64,000 nt of DNA from Burkholderia metallica (GTDB lineage: Bacteria; Pseudomonadota; Gammaproteobacteria; Burkholderiales; Burkholderiaceae), in assembly GCF_902832845.1 (NCBI RefSeq), contig NZ_CADFDB010000009.1:62001-126000 (forward strand), in the 5' to 3' direction. The position numbers and the translations under genes are program-made. Each line of letters starts with the position of its first letter. The stretch's first letter is position 1. The notes below the pieces were generated by a model. It was given only the letters and a program-made list of their open reading frames with translations. It ran no database searches and had not been told where the DNA came from. Of the stretch, positions 38,163 through 46,125 are shown one piece after another.

Positions 38163-38612
38163 CTAGCCGACCTGCGGCACCGCGATCGCGATCCCGACGA
38201 CCAGCCACTGCACGATCGCAACGAGCACCCCGGCGCGGCACAGCCCGACCGCCCCGCGCACGCGCGCGTCGAGCGCGCGTGCGGCCTTCGATGCGTCGAT
38301 CCAGCCGAGATCGGCGAGCGCGCGGTCGAGCGCCGCGAGCCCGTCGTCGACCGATGCGCCGCCTGCCGCCGTGCGCGCAAGCGCGGCGAACAGCCGGCGG
38401 TCGATCTCGATCCGCACCGCGTACCACAGCGCCGCGATCCCCGACCCGGTGCTGACGACGGCCAGCAGCACGCGCGCGATCGTCGGCGCCCAGCCCGACG
38501 CGATCCACCAGCCGGCACCGGCCGCCGCCAGCGCGGCCGCGATCGCCCACGCGCCCGCATCGAGCGCGCCGCGCGCGGCGGCAATCCGGAACGGCGCGGA
38601 CGGATCGCGCAT
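38163..38612 (-). CDS. Small integral membrane protein of the YnbD-linked group
   Basis: A 149-residue protein with three hydrophobic segments (about AGAWAIAAALAAAGAGWWIA, ARVLLAVVSTGSGIAALWYA, LVAIVQWLVVGIAIAV) and a soluble helical stretch between the second and third. I do not recognise a named family. Its ATG shares one base with the stop of the PAP2-phosphatase gene (TGATG), so it is translated with that operon and probably works in the same membrane pathway. Confidence 0.7.
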   Translation of the reverse strand: MRDPSAPFRIAAARGALDAGAWAIAAALAAAGAGWWIASGWAPTIARVLLAVVSTGSGIAALWYAVRIEIDRRLFAALARTAAGGASVDDGLAALDRALADLGWIDASKAARALDARVRGAVGLCRAGVLVAIVQWLVVGIAIAVPQVG

Positions 38613-40024
38613 CACACGCGTCCCACGCCGCCGCGGCGATCGATCCATTGCTGCAGCACGGCCACGCCGTCGTCCGACCACACCGCATGCGGCCGTACCG
38701 CGCGCACCGCGGCCAGCGCGTCGCGCGCATCGCCGAGCCCGCGCCGCATCGCCAGCCACGCGGCCGCGCACAGCACGCTGCGCCCGTAACCGAGTGCGCA
38801 GCAGACCAGCACGTCGCGCCCTTCTCCGTGCAGGCGTTCGAGCGCCGCGACGGCCTGCGCGAGCTGGGCGGCCGTCGGCGCGACGAGGTCGAGCTGCGGC
38901 ACGCCCGCATACGCGAGCGACGCCTCGGCCGCGGCCCAGCGAGGCATCTCGGCGGTCAGGTCGACCAGCGCGGTGAAGCCGTGGCGCCGGATCTCGCGCG
39001 TCGTCGGCGTACGGCCGATCGACACGCGTTCACCGATCCTTACGGGCGCCGGCTGCCGGAACGTCCACAGTCGCGAATTGACGAACGCGCCGGCGATCGT
39101 CGGCGCGAGCAGCCAGCGGATGAACACCGGAAACCGGCCCTGCGCATCCTTCTGGAATGCGCCGGGATTGCCACGCCGGTAGGCCCATGCGACGCACGCG
39201 AGCGCCAGCGCGATCCAGCCTGCCGCCAGCGCCCAGCCCTGCGCGCGCGGCACGCTCCACACGGCCGCCCACGCCATCAGCGCGGCGCCGAGCGCATAGC
39301 GGCGCGCGAGCGCGCGGCCGGCCGCGCCCGGCGACGCGTCGGCGCCCGGCAGCCGGCCCGCGGCGTCGCGCAGCGGAAACAGGAACAGCGCGAGACAGCC
39401 GACGGCCGCCCCGGTCGGCACGTCGATCGCGTGATGCTGATAGGTGGTCAGCACCGACACGCCGATGGCCGCGAACCACAGGTGCAGCACGACGCGCGCG
39501 AGCGTGCCGCGCACATGCTTCGCATAGACGGCCCACAGCACGACCAGCAACCCGATGTGCAGCGACGGCGCCTGGTTGAACGGCTTGTCGAAGCCCATCA
39601 GCAGCGTGAACAGCGCACCGGCCGCGCCGCCCGCGTCGGGCCGCTCGAACCCGAAGCGCAGCGGCCACGCGATGAAGCACGCGACCGATATCAGTTGCAC
39701 GGTCAACAGCCGCTTCACGTGATCGAGCAGGTCGGCACGGCGAGTCCAGAAGAAGAACGACAGCGCATACAGCAGGTCGATCGACCAGTACGGCACGATC
39801 GTCCACGGGACGAACGGAATCGCGTGCTCCCAGCCGAACGCGAAGGTCGGCACCGCCGCGCGGCGTGCCGCGAGCCAGTTCGCGAAGCCGTAGGTCGAGA
39901 AGAACACGGCGCCCATCACGGCGAGCCAGCCGACGCGCAGCGCGAACGACGCGTGGCGCGCGCCGGCGCCGGCCGCCGGGGCCGATTCGGCGAGGTCGCG
40001 CGCGCCGCCGCCGAGCGCGCTCAT
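38612..40024 (-). CDS. PAP2 phosphatase fused to dual-specificity phosphatase (YnbD-like)
   Basis: A 470-residue two-part enzyme. The first 300 residues hold about six to eight membrane helices with PAP2 motifs KPFNQAPSLHIG and TTYQHHAID. The last 150 residues are a dual-specificity/tyrosine phosphatase domain; its P-loop is VCCALGYGRSV, where the usual His before the catalytic Cys is Cys. The same fusion occurs in E. coli YnbD. PAP2 enzymes dephosphorylate lipid phosphates, and DUSP relatives include the mitochondrial phosphatidylglycerophosphate phosphatase PTPMT1, so two successive lipid dephosphorylations are plausible. It overlaps the upstream gene in ATGA. Confidence 0.88.
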   Translation of the reverse strand: MSALGGGARDLAESAPAAGAGARHASFALRVGWLAVMGAVFFSTYGFANWLAARRAAVPTFAFGWEHAIPFVPWTIVPYWSIDLLYALSFFFWTRRADLLDHVKRLLTVQLISVACFIAWPLRFGFERPDAGGAAGALFTLLMGFDKPFNQAPSLHIGLLVVLWAVYAKHVRGTLARVVLHLWFAAIGVSVLTTYQHHAIDVPTGAAVGCLALFLFPLRDAAGRLPGADASPGAAGRALARRYALGAALMAWAAVWSVPRAQGWALAAGWIALALACVAWAYRRGNPGAFQKDAQGRFPVFIRWLLAPTIAGAFVNSRLWTFRQPAPVRIGERVSIGRTPTTREIRRHGFTALVDLTAEMPRWAAAEASLAYAGVPQLDLVAPTAAQLAQAVAALERLHGEGRDVLVCCALGYGRSVLCAAAWLAMRRGLGDARDALAAVRAVRPHAVWSDDGVAVLQQWIDRRGGVGRV

Positions 40025-41790
40025 GACGCGTCGACCCGCTGCGCGAGGCTGACCGTGAAGATGCCCATGTCGTCGATCCGCTGGTCGAGCTTGCGAAAGC
40101 CCGCGCGCGCGACGAGCTCGTCCATCTCGGCCTGCGAGCGGCGGCGCATCACCCAGGTCGCCTCGCCGCGGTGGTTGTTCAGCGCACGCGCGATGAATTC
40201 GAGCTGCGGATGCCACGGCTGCCCCGTATAGACCAGATAGCCGCCCGGCGGCACCGCCTGCGCGAGCCCGCGCAGCGAGCGCTCGATCAGCGCGTTCTCG
40301 CCGAACAGCTCGTAGAGACCCGACACGATCGCGAGCGTCGGCCGCGGCTCGAGCGCCGCGAGCGACGCGTCGTCGAACGCGTCGCCGCGCTCGAAGCGCG
40401 CGATCGGTTCGAGCCCGCGCTGCGCGATCAGCACGCGTCCGGCCTCGACGTTCGGCGGGCTGTAGTCGCGCAGCACGATGTCGTCGGGCGCCGCGCCGTC
40501 GCGCTCGGCGGCCGATGCGATCGCGTCGAGCACGTAGCGCCCGTGGCCGGCCGCGATGTCGACGATCCGCACCGGCGCGCCGCTGCCGCGCAGGCGGCGG
40601 ATCGCCGCGCCGATCAGTTCCTGCAGATGCACCTTGCGCTGGCGGATGCCGACCCAGCCCGGCGAATCGAGATAGGTGCGGTCGATCAGCGCGCCGATAC
40701 CGAGCCGCCCCTGCGCGCGGTTGCGGTACACGTAGTCGAGCGTCGAGCCCGAATCGAAGCCGAGCCGCAGCCCGAGCGCGATGCCGTCCGACAGCGCGCC
40801 GCCCGCCTTCAGGCCGGCTCGCGTGAGCGCCCAGTACGCACGCGCGAACACGTTCGACGGCGGCCGGCCGAGCGCCGCGTACTCGTCGTGGAACGCGCCG
40901 CGCCGGTCGGCGTCGGCGAGCGACACGCGCGGGCCAGGCGCATCGAATTCGCGCAGCACGAACGCACGCAGCGGCGCGAGCGCCTGTGCGCGATCGCGTT
41001 CGCCGAGCGTGTCGTGATAGAAGCCCGGCAGCACGATGCGCTCCTTGCGCGCCGCGCCGAGCCGTTCGAAGAAGCGGTCCTGCGGGCCGCGATGCACGAC
41101 CCAGTCGGCACCCGAGATCAGCAGTTGCGTCGGCACCGTGATCGCGGCCGCATCGGCGACGATCCGCCGCGCGGTGTCGTGCAGGTCGAGCAGCATGTTG
41201 ACCGCGATCGGCCGCGTGATCAGCGGATCGGACGCGTAGCTCGCGATCCGCTCGGGATCGTGCGTGAGGAATTTCGGCTTCACGTAGCTGTTCACGTAGA
41301 ACAGCCCGCGCAGCTTGTGCATCAGCCGCAGGCCCGGCCGCGCGAACGGCACGTAGAGCTTGATGTGGAACGCGGGCGACGCGACGACGAGCGCGCGGAT
41401 CGGCGGCGCATAGTCGTGCGCCCAGGTGGCCGCGAGCACCGCGCCGACGCTCTGGCCGACCACGGCGATGTCCTCGATCGCGATGCCGTGCGTGTCGCGG
41501 ATATGCTCGACGAAGGTCTGCAGGTCGCGCACCGAAGCGGCCGCGCTCGGGCTGTAGCCGCGCGCGCCCGGCGAGCGGCCGTGACCGCGCGCGTCCCATG
41601 CGAAGAATGCGAAATCGGGCAGGTCGAGCTCGTCGACGAGATGCGCGACGCGCGCCGAATGTTCGTGGCCGCGATGCAGCAGCACGATGGCGCCGCGGCA
41701 GTGCGCGCCCGTTGCGGGCCAGTGGCGATAGAACAGCGTTTCGCCGTCGTGCGTGATGAAGTCGGCCTCGCGTGCCGTGCGTGCGCTCAT
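40021..41790 (-). CDS. Alpha/beta hydrolase-methyltransferase fusion (YnbC-like)
   Basis: A 589-residue protein with two catalytic parts. Residues 1-290 are a lysophospholipase-type hydrolase with nucleophile Ser114 in VVGQSVGAV and the FFAWDARGHGRSPG block. The second part, from about residue 380, is a class I SAM-dependent methyltransferase with glycine motif VRIVDIAAGHGRYVLDAI. E. coli YnbC has the same pairing. It could cut an acyl chain from, and methylate, a lipid intermediate. It sits between the CDP-alcohol transferase and the PAP2-DUSP gene, overlapping the latter by four bases. Confidence 0.88.
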   Translation of the reverse strand: MSARTAREADFITHDGETLFYRHWPATGAHCRGAIVLLHRGHEHSARVAHLVDELDLPDFAFFAWDARGHGRSPGARGYSPSAAASVRDLQTFVEHIRDTHGIAIEDIAVVGQSVGAVLAATWAHDYAPPIRALVVASPAFHIKLYVPFARPGLRLMHKLRGLFYVNSYVKPKFLTHDPERIASYASDPLITRPIAVNMLLDLHDTARRIVADAAAITVPTQLLISGADWVVHRGPQDRFFERLGAARKERIVLPGFYHDTLGERDRAQALAPLRAFVLREFDAPGPRVSLADADRRGAFHDEYAALGRPPSNVFARAYWALTRAGLKAGGALSDGIALGLRLGFDSGSTLDYVYRNRAQGRLGIGALIDRTYLDSPGWVGIRQRKVHLQELIGAAIRRLRGSGAPVRIVDIAAGHGRYVLDAIASAAERDGAAPDDIVLRDYSPPNVEAGRVLIAQRGLEPIARFERGDAFDDASLAALEPRPTLAIVSGLYELFGENALIERSLRGLAQAVPPGGYLVYTGQPWHPQLEFIARALNNHRGEATWVMRRRSQAEMDELVARAGFRKLDQRIDDMGIFTVSLAQRVDAS

Positions 41791-41870
41791 GCGATCTCTC
41801 TCGTTTCGTTATTCGAATCCCGGTGCGCCGCCCTCCGGCGCCCGCTACGCCACCGCGCCGAACGGCGTGT

Positions 41871-42476
41871 TCAACCGCCCTTTTCCGCGATGCCGGCCTG
41901 TACGCGCCGCACCACCGTCACGATCGACAGCACGATCAGCAGGCGCCACAGCCACGCGGCCACGTCGCCGACCGGCAACCCGAGCCCGATCCACAGCGCG
42001 AACGCGCCGAGGGCGAGCGCGCGATCGCTCTTGCCGAACGGGCCGTCGTAGCGGCGGCTCACGCCGACCAGCGGGCCGATCAGCCCCGCGCATTCGACGA
42101 TCACCGCCGTCAGCGCGAACAGCCAGACGTCCGCCGGCGCGAACGCCGGGACCGCGAGAAACGGCAGCACGAGCGCGATGTCGGACACGACGTCGCCGAG
42201 TTCGTTCAGGTAAGCGCCGAGCGTGCTCTTCTGGTCGTGCTCGCGCGCGAGCATCCCGTCGATCGCGTTGAGCGCCATCCGCGCGAACAGCCACAGCGGG
42301 ATCAGCAGGAACAGCGCGCGGGCAAATACGCCGAGGCCGGCGAGCGCGCCGACGACGATCGAGCCGCCGGCCGCGAACAGCGTGACCTGGTTGGCCGTGA
42401 CGCCGCGCTCGGCAAGCGCGTTCGCGAACGGGCGCAGACGGTTCTGGAATTTCGGTTTGAGTGCGTAGAGGCTCAT
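41871..42476 (-). CDS. CDP-alcohol phosphatidyltransferase, YnbA-like variant
   Basis: A 201-residue inner-membrane enzyme of the CDP-alcohol phosphatidyltransferase family, which joins CDP-diacylglycerol to a polar alcohol. The family motif is DxxDGxxAR...GxxxDxxxD. Here it reads N70AID73GMLAR ... G87AYLN91ELGD95: the first and third aspartates are asparagine. The codons (AAC both times) are unambiguous. About six membrane helices follow the pattern. Length and N-terminus (MSLYALKPKFQNRLRP) resemble E. coli YnbA. It leads the minus-strand half of a divergent cluster and lies 80 bases before the YnbC-like gene. Confidence 0.88.
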   Translation of the reverse strand: MSLYALKPKFQNRLRPFANALAERGVTANQVTLFAAGGSIVVGALAGLGVFARALFLLIPLWLFARMALNAIDGMLAREHDQKSTLGAYLNELGDVVSDIALVLPFLAVPAFAPADVWLFALTAVIVECAGLIGPLVGVSRRYDGPFGKSDRALALGAFALWIGLGLPVGDVAAWLWRLLIVLSIVTVVRRVQAGIAEKGG

Positions 42477-42932
42477 CGTTCTATTTGTACGGCACGGTCG
42501 GATACGTTTGCCGCCGCCATGCCCCGGGCGGCGAAACGGCCCTGGACGGCCTTCCAGGGACGGCCCTCATCGTCGCCGAGCGGCCCCGATGCGTCAAGCA
42601 CGCGCGCGGGCCGCCCGCGCGGCGCCAATCTGGCGTTTTTGACGGAAACTCGCGATAATCCGCTGGCCCGATCGCAGCGAGATCCATTCGAACTGCAAAC
42701 GGGCACTCGTGCAACAGCCGAATATCACGCCGCCGTCCGGCTCATTCGCCGCGACGCATCAGCGTGAGACGGCAAATCGTCCGATTATCGCGGACCTGCG
42801 ACAGGCAGCCACGAATTTGAAAAAATTTAAACAAGGGCCGTCCGGCGCGCATCCTGCCGCGCCGGCATTCCGGGGCTCCACCCGCCGCTCACGCGCAGCG
42901 GGCCATGCAGGCAGGCAGGAGGCGCAGCGCCG
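42477..42932. other. Divergent promoter region of the Ynb-like cluster
   Basis: A spacer of 456 bases between the YnbA-like gene and the acyltransferase gene. It includes AT-rich patches, such as TTTGAAAAAATTTAAACAA near 42820, that could carry a promoter for the plus-strand pair. No sure promoter boxes and no protein-like frame were seen. Confidence 0.55.
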
Positions 42933-43565
42933 ATGAACATCCTCAACATCTGGCAGCGCGATTTCCTGCTGTCCATCGTGCGGCTCGTCGCCGGCGCGTA
43001 TCCGGTCTGGCATCAGGCGCCGCCATCGCCGACGCAGAAGATCTACTTCTCGAACCATACGAGCCACATCGACACGCTCGCGATCCTCGCCGCGCTGCCG
43101 CGCAACGTGCGCGCGGTCGTGCGGCCGGTCGCCGCGCGCGACTACTGGGACAGCAGCGACATGAAGCGCCACATCGCGCAAAAGCTGCTAAACGTCGTGC
43201 TGATCGACCGTCACCGTGAATCGGGCGGCGATCCGCTCGACCCGGTGCGCGACGCGCTCAAGCAGGGCCATTCGATCATCATCTTCCCGGAAGGCACGCG
43301 CGGCGCGGAGATCCTGCCGCAGCCGTTCAAGAGCGGGCTGTTCCACCTCGCGACCGAGTTTCCGGACGTCGCACTCGCGCCCGTCTATCTCGAGAACCTG
43401 CAACGGATCATGCCGAAGGGCGCGATCTGGCCGGTGCCGCTGATCTGCAAGGTGCACTTCGGCGCGAACGAAGCGCTCGGCGCCCAGGAAGACAAGCCGA
43501 CCTTCCTCGCCCGCATGCGCGACGCAGTCGTCGCGCTCGCGCCGCCGCAGCGGCCGGCCGGCTGA
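42933..43565 (+). CDS. PlsC-like 1-acylglycerol-3-phosphate acyltransferase
   Basis: A 210-residue acyltransferase of the PlsC family. The HX4D catalytic motif is in NHTSHIDTL (His42, Asp47) and the substrate motif FPEGTRG lies about 70 residues later. There is only a weak N-terminal hydrophobic segment. PlsC enzymes make phosphatidic acid, the precursor of CDP-diacylglycerol. AGGAGG lies upstream of the start. It is followed by the CdsA-like gene after 37 bases and opposes the YnbA-like gene; E. coli ynbABCD has no acyltransferase inside it, so this is an added step. Confidence 0.88.
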   Translation: MNILNIWQRDFLLSIVRLVAGAYPVWHQAPPSPTQKIYFSNHTSHIDTLAILAALPRNVRAVVRPVAARDYWDSSDMKRHIAQKLLNVVLIDRHRESGGDPLDPVRDALKQGHSIIIFPEGTRGAEILPQPFKSGLFHLATEFPDVALAPVYLENLQRIMPKGAIWPVPLICKVHFGANEALGAQEDKPTFLARMRDAVVALAPPQRPAG

Positions 43566-43602
43566 ACGCGGCGCCCTCTTCTCCCTTTCCGGATATCAAG
43601 AA

Positions 43603-44532
43603 ATGCGAACAATTTTCTGGGAACTGGTCGCGGGCGTCACGGGCGTGCTCGTCGTCGCGACCGTGATCGGCGCGATCCTCGGCGCGCGCAGCGGCGGCAC
43701 GAGCGCGACCATCGTCAACCTGAACCAGCGCATCCGCGCATGGTGGGCGATGATCGCGATCATGGCCGTCGCGATCGGCCTCGGCAACAACGTCACGTAT
43801 CTGGTGTTCGCGCTGCTGTCGTACCTGACGCTGCGCGAATTCATCACGCTGACGCCCACCACCGCGAGCGACCATACGACGCTCTTCATCGCGTTCTTCA
43901 TCGCGATCCCCGTGCAGTACCTGCTGCTCGGGATCAACTGGTACGGGATGTATTCGATCTTCGTGCCCGTGCACCTGTTCTTCGCGATGTCGCTCGTGTC
44001 GGCGCTCACGCAGGACACGCGCGACTTCCTGAGCCGCAACGCGAAGATCAACTGGGCGTTGATGGTGTGCGTGTACGGGCTGAGCCATGCGCCGGCCGTG
44101 CTGATCCTCGACATTCCGCACTACACCGGGCAGAACGCGCTGCTGCTGTTCTTCTTCCTGGTCGTCGTGCAGATCAGCGACGTGCTGCAGTACGTGGTCG
44201 GCAAGCTGTTCGGCAAGCGCAAGATCGCGCCGCAGCTATCGCCATCGAAGACGATCGAGGGCTTCATCGGCGGCGGCCTGCTCGCCACGCTGTGCGGCGC
44301 ATCGCTTTATCGCGTGACGCCGTTCTCGTTCGGCGCCGCGTTCGGGATCTCGCTCGCGATCGTGATCGCGGGCTTCGTCGGCGGGCTCGTACTGTCGGCC
44401 GTCAAGCGTTCGCTCGGCACGAAGGACTGGGGCTCGATGATCGCGGGCCACGGCGGGATGCTCGATCGCGTCGACTCGATCTGCTTCGCCGCGCCGGTGT
44501 TCTTCCACCTCGTGCGGTATCTGTACGTGTGA
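43603..44532 (+). CDS. Phosphatidate cytidylyltransferase, CdsA/YnbB-like
   Basis: A 309-residue inner-membrane enzyme with about eight helices that makes CDP-diacylglycerol from CTP and phosphatidic acid. The signature near the C-terminus is SAVKRSLGTKDWGSMIAGHGG followed by MLDRVDS. The earlier block SDVLQYVVGKLFGKRKIAP carries the SDV nucleotide-site residues. It supplies the substrate for the adjacent CDP-alcohol transferase. E. coli YnbB is of similar size. It ends at a hairpin and converges on a secreted-protein gene. Confidence 0.9.
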   Translation: MRTIFWELVAGVTGVLVVATVIGAILGARSGGTSATIVNLNQRIRAWWAMIAIMAVAIGLGNNVTYLVFALLSYLTLREFITLTPTTASDHTTLFIAFFIAIPVQYLLLGINWYGMYSIFVPVHLFFAMSLVSALTQDTRDFLSRNAKINWALMVCVYGLSHAPAVLILDIPHYTGQNALLLFFFLVVVQISDVLQYVVGKLFGKRKIAPQLSPSKTIEGFIGGGLLATLCGASLYRVTPFSFGAAFGISLAIVIAGFVGGLVLSAVKRSLGTKDWGSMIAGHGGMLDRVDSICFAAPVFFHLVRYLYV

Positions 44533-44536
44533 TGTG

Positions 44537-44557
44537 CGGGCGGCGCAACGCCGCCCG
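44537..44557 (+). terminator. Hairpin after the CdsA-like gene
   Basis: A perfect 9-base-pair stem (CGGGCGGCG / CGCCGCCCG) with a CAA loop lies four bases after the stop codon and between convergent genes. The T-run is short (GTTC), so termination is probable but not proved. Confidence 0.5.
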
Positions 44558-44574
44558 TTCCCGCGCGCGAAGGA

Positions 44575-45381
44575 TCAGTACCCTTCGCGCAATGCCTTCG
44601 GCACGACGTAGCGGCCACGCGCCGCGTCGAACTTCACCGTATGGCGCGCGCGGATCGCCCTGTCGCCGCGCATGCCCGTTTCCGTGACCGTCAGCGGATA
44701 GACGTCGCCGGCGCCGGTCGTGTCGGGCGCGATCTCGAAGCGACGTTCCTCGCAGCGCGCCCGCGCGTTCGCACATTCGGTCGACTCAGCGTTGTCGAGC
44801 GCCTCGTCGATGCGCGCCGCCGCCAGCACCAGTGCATTGCCGACCGGCAGCCAGATCGCGCGGAAGCTTTGAGAATAGCCTTGCCGCGTGTCGCTTTCGC
44901 CGATGACGAAACCGAAAAGGTGCGGCCCGAGCCGCTCGATGCGCACGGTGCCAGGCTCGCCGCGCCCGCCCGACGCGATCTCCGTTTTCTTCATGACCGG
45001 CTCGAGCGTCTTGCCGTCGGCCGCCGGTTTCAGCACGTACAGGTCGATCGTGCCGGTCGTCGCGTCCGAATCCATGCCCGGCATCCCGTTCTGCACCGCT
45101 GCCGCGGTCTCGCCGCACATCGCGAGCAGGGTGCGCGGGCCGTCGGCCGTTGCCACGCGCAGCGAGCCGCAAGACGCATAGACAAAATCGTCCACATCCG
45201 CCTGCCAGCCCTTGCGGTCCGTGCGCCAATCGCCGTAAGTGTCGTGGATGAACGCACGCAGCACAGGGTCGGCGACAGCCGGTTGGATCGCGTGCGCCGC
45301 AGCCGGCAACACGAACGCAGGCACCGCGCACGTGACGGGCAGCACCAGGCGTCGCACCAGGGGATGAATGGATGAAATCAT
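44575..45381 (-). CDS. Hypothetical exported protein
   Basis: A 268-residue protein with a signal peptide (MISSIHPLVRRLVLPVTC ... AAAHA, cut near residue 32). The mature part holds several beta-rich stretches (VYASCGSLRVATADGP, TIDLYVLKPAADGK, HLFGFVIGESDTRQGYSQ) and five cysteines that could form disulfides in the periplasm. I do not recognise a family. The start at 45381 is chosen for the signal peptide; an upstream ATG gives a longer N-terminus without one. It follows the DUF1266 gene by 59 bases on the same strand. Confidence 0.7.
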   Translation of the reverse strand: MISSIHPLVRRLVLPVTCAVPAFVLPAAAHAIQPAVADPVLRAFIHDTYGDWRTDRKGWQADVDDFVYASCGSLRVATADGPRTLLAMCGETAAAVQNGMPGMDSDATTGTIDLYVLKPAADGKTLEPVMKKTEIASGGRGEPGTVRIERLGPHLFGFVIGESDTRQGYSQSFRAIWLPVGNALVLAAARIDEALDNAESTECANARARCEERRFEIAPDTTGAGDVYPLTVTETGMRGDRAIRARHTVKFDAARGRYVVPKALREGY

Positions 45382-45440
45382 GTCAGTGTCGATAGCGATA
45401 AAAAGCGATGCCCGGGAAAACGACCGGCGGTATCCACGCA

Positions 45441-46112
45441 TCAACGCGGTTGCGCGACCGGCTCGGGATCGAACGCCGCCAGCCCAGGCCACGGCGCCTG
45501 CCCCCACGCACCGTCACCCGGTGCGAGCCAGCGTTGCAGCGTCGCATCGTCGAACGCCTTGCCAAACGGATCGGCGCGAAATCCGGCCACCCACTGCTTG
45601 CGGCCCGCGACGTAGGCGTGGCCGAAATCCGCCCAGCTGTCGAAACAATCCTGGGCGCGCTGCGCGTTGAGCAACAACACGCGCCAAGCGGTGTCCCGTT
45701 CGGTCCAGCCCATCAGCATCGCCACGCGCGCGAGGAACGCCATCCGCGCACAGGCGAACGCAAGCGCCGCACGCGGGTCGTCGGTCGGTTGCAGCGCATG
45801 CAGGTCGGCGCGAAACCACTGCGTCTCGAGCACGCGCGCCAGATGTGCGCGCGCATCGTCGTCCGTCGCGTCGGTGCGCAACTCCATCTGGTGCAGCATC
45901 TGGGCACGCAAGAACTTGCGCGACGTCTCGTTCAGGTGGCTCGTGTCCGCATCGTCGAAACCCGAGAATTCCGTCGCGTCCACGTACGGATGCGCGAGCA
46001 GCAGCGCCCAATGCTTGCGGGCCGACAAGGCCGAATAGCGCCCACCGCGCCGGCGAAAGTAGCGCACGATGCGCCACAGCACGAACAGGGCAATGATCAC
46101 CTTGAATATCAT
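45441..46112 (-). CDS. DUF1266 family protein
   Basis: A 223-residue protein. It starts with a hydrophobic helix (MIFKVIIALFVLWRIVRYF) and a basic patch, then a helical domain with MLMGWTERDTAWRVLLLNAQRAQDCFDSWADFGHAYVAGRKQW split over two segments. This Trp- and Arg-rich pattern is that of DUF1266, found in E. coli YbeU/YbeR-type proteins, function unknown. It follows the PcfJ-like gene by 13 bases. Confidence 0.75.
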   Translation of the reverse strand: MIFKVIIALFVLWRIVRYFRRRGGRYSALSARKHWALLLAHPYVDATEFSGFDDADTSHLNETSRKFLRAQMLHQMELRTDATDDDARAHLARVLETQWFRADLHALQPTDDPRAALAFACARMAFLARVAMLMGWTERDTAWRVLLLNAQRAQDCFDSWADFGHAYVAGRKQWVAGFRADPFGKAFDDATLQRWLAPGDGAWGQAPWPGLAAFDPEPVAQPR

Positions 46113-46125
46113 GGTCGTCGCCCCG

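Noticed and set aside
42481-42714. Short 77-codon frames upstream of the YnbA-like gene
   Set aside because: Two overlapping frames cover the same bases, neither has a good ribosome site or a recognisable sequence; this is promoter DNA.
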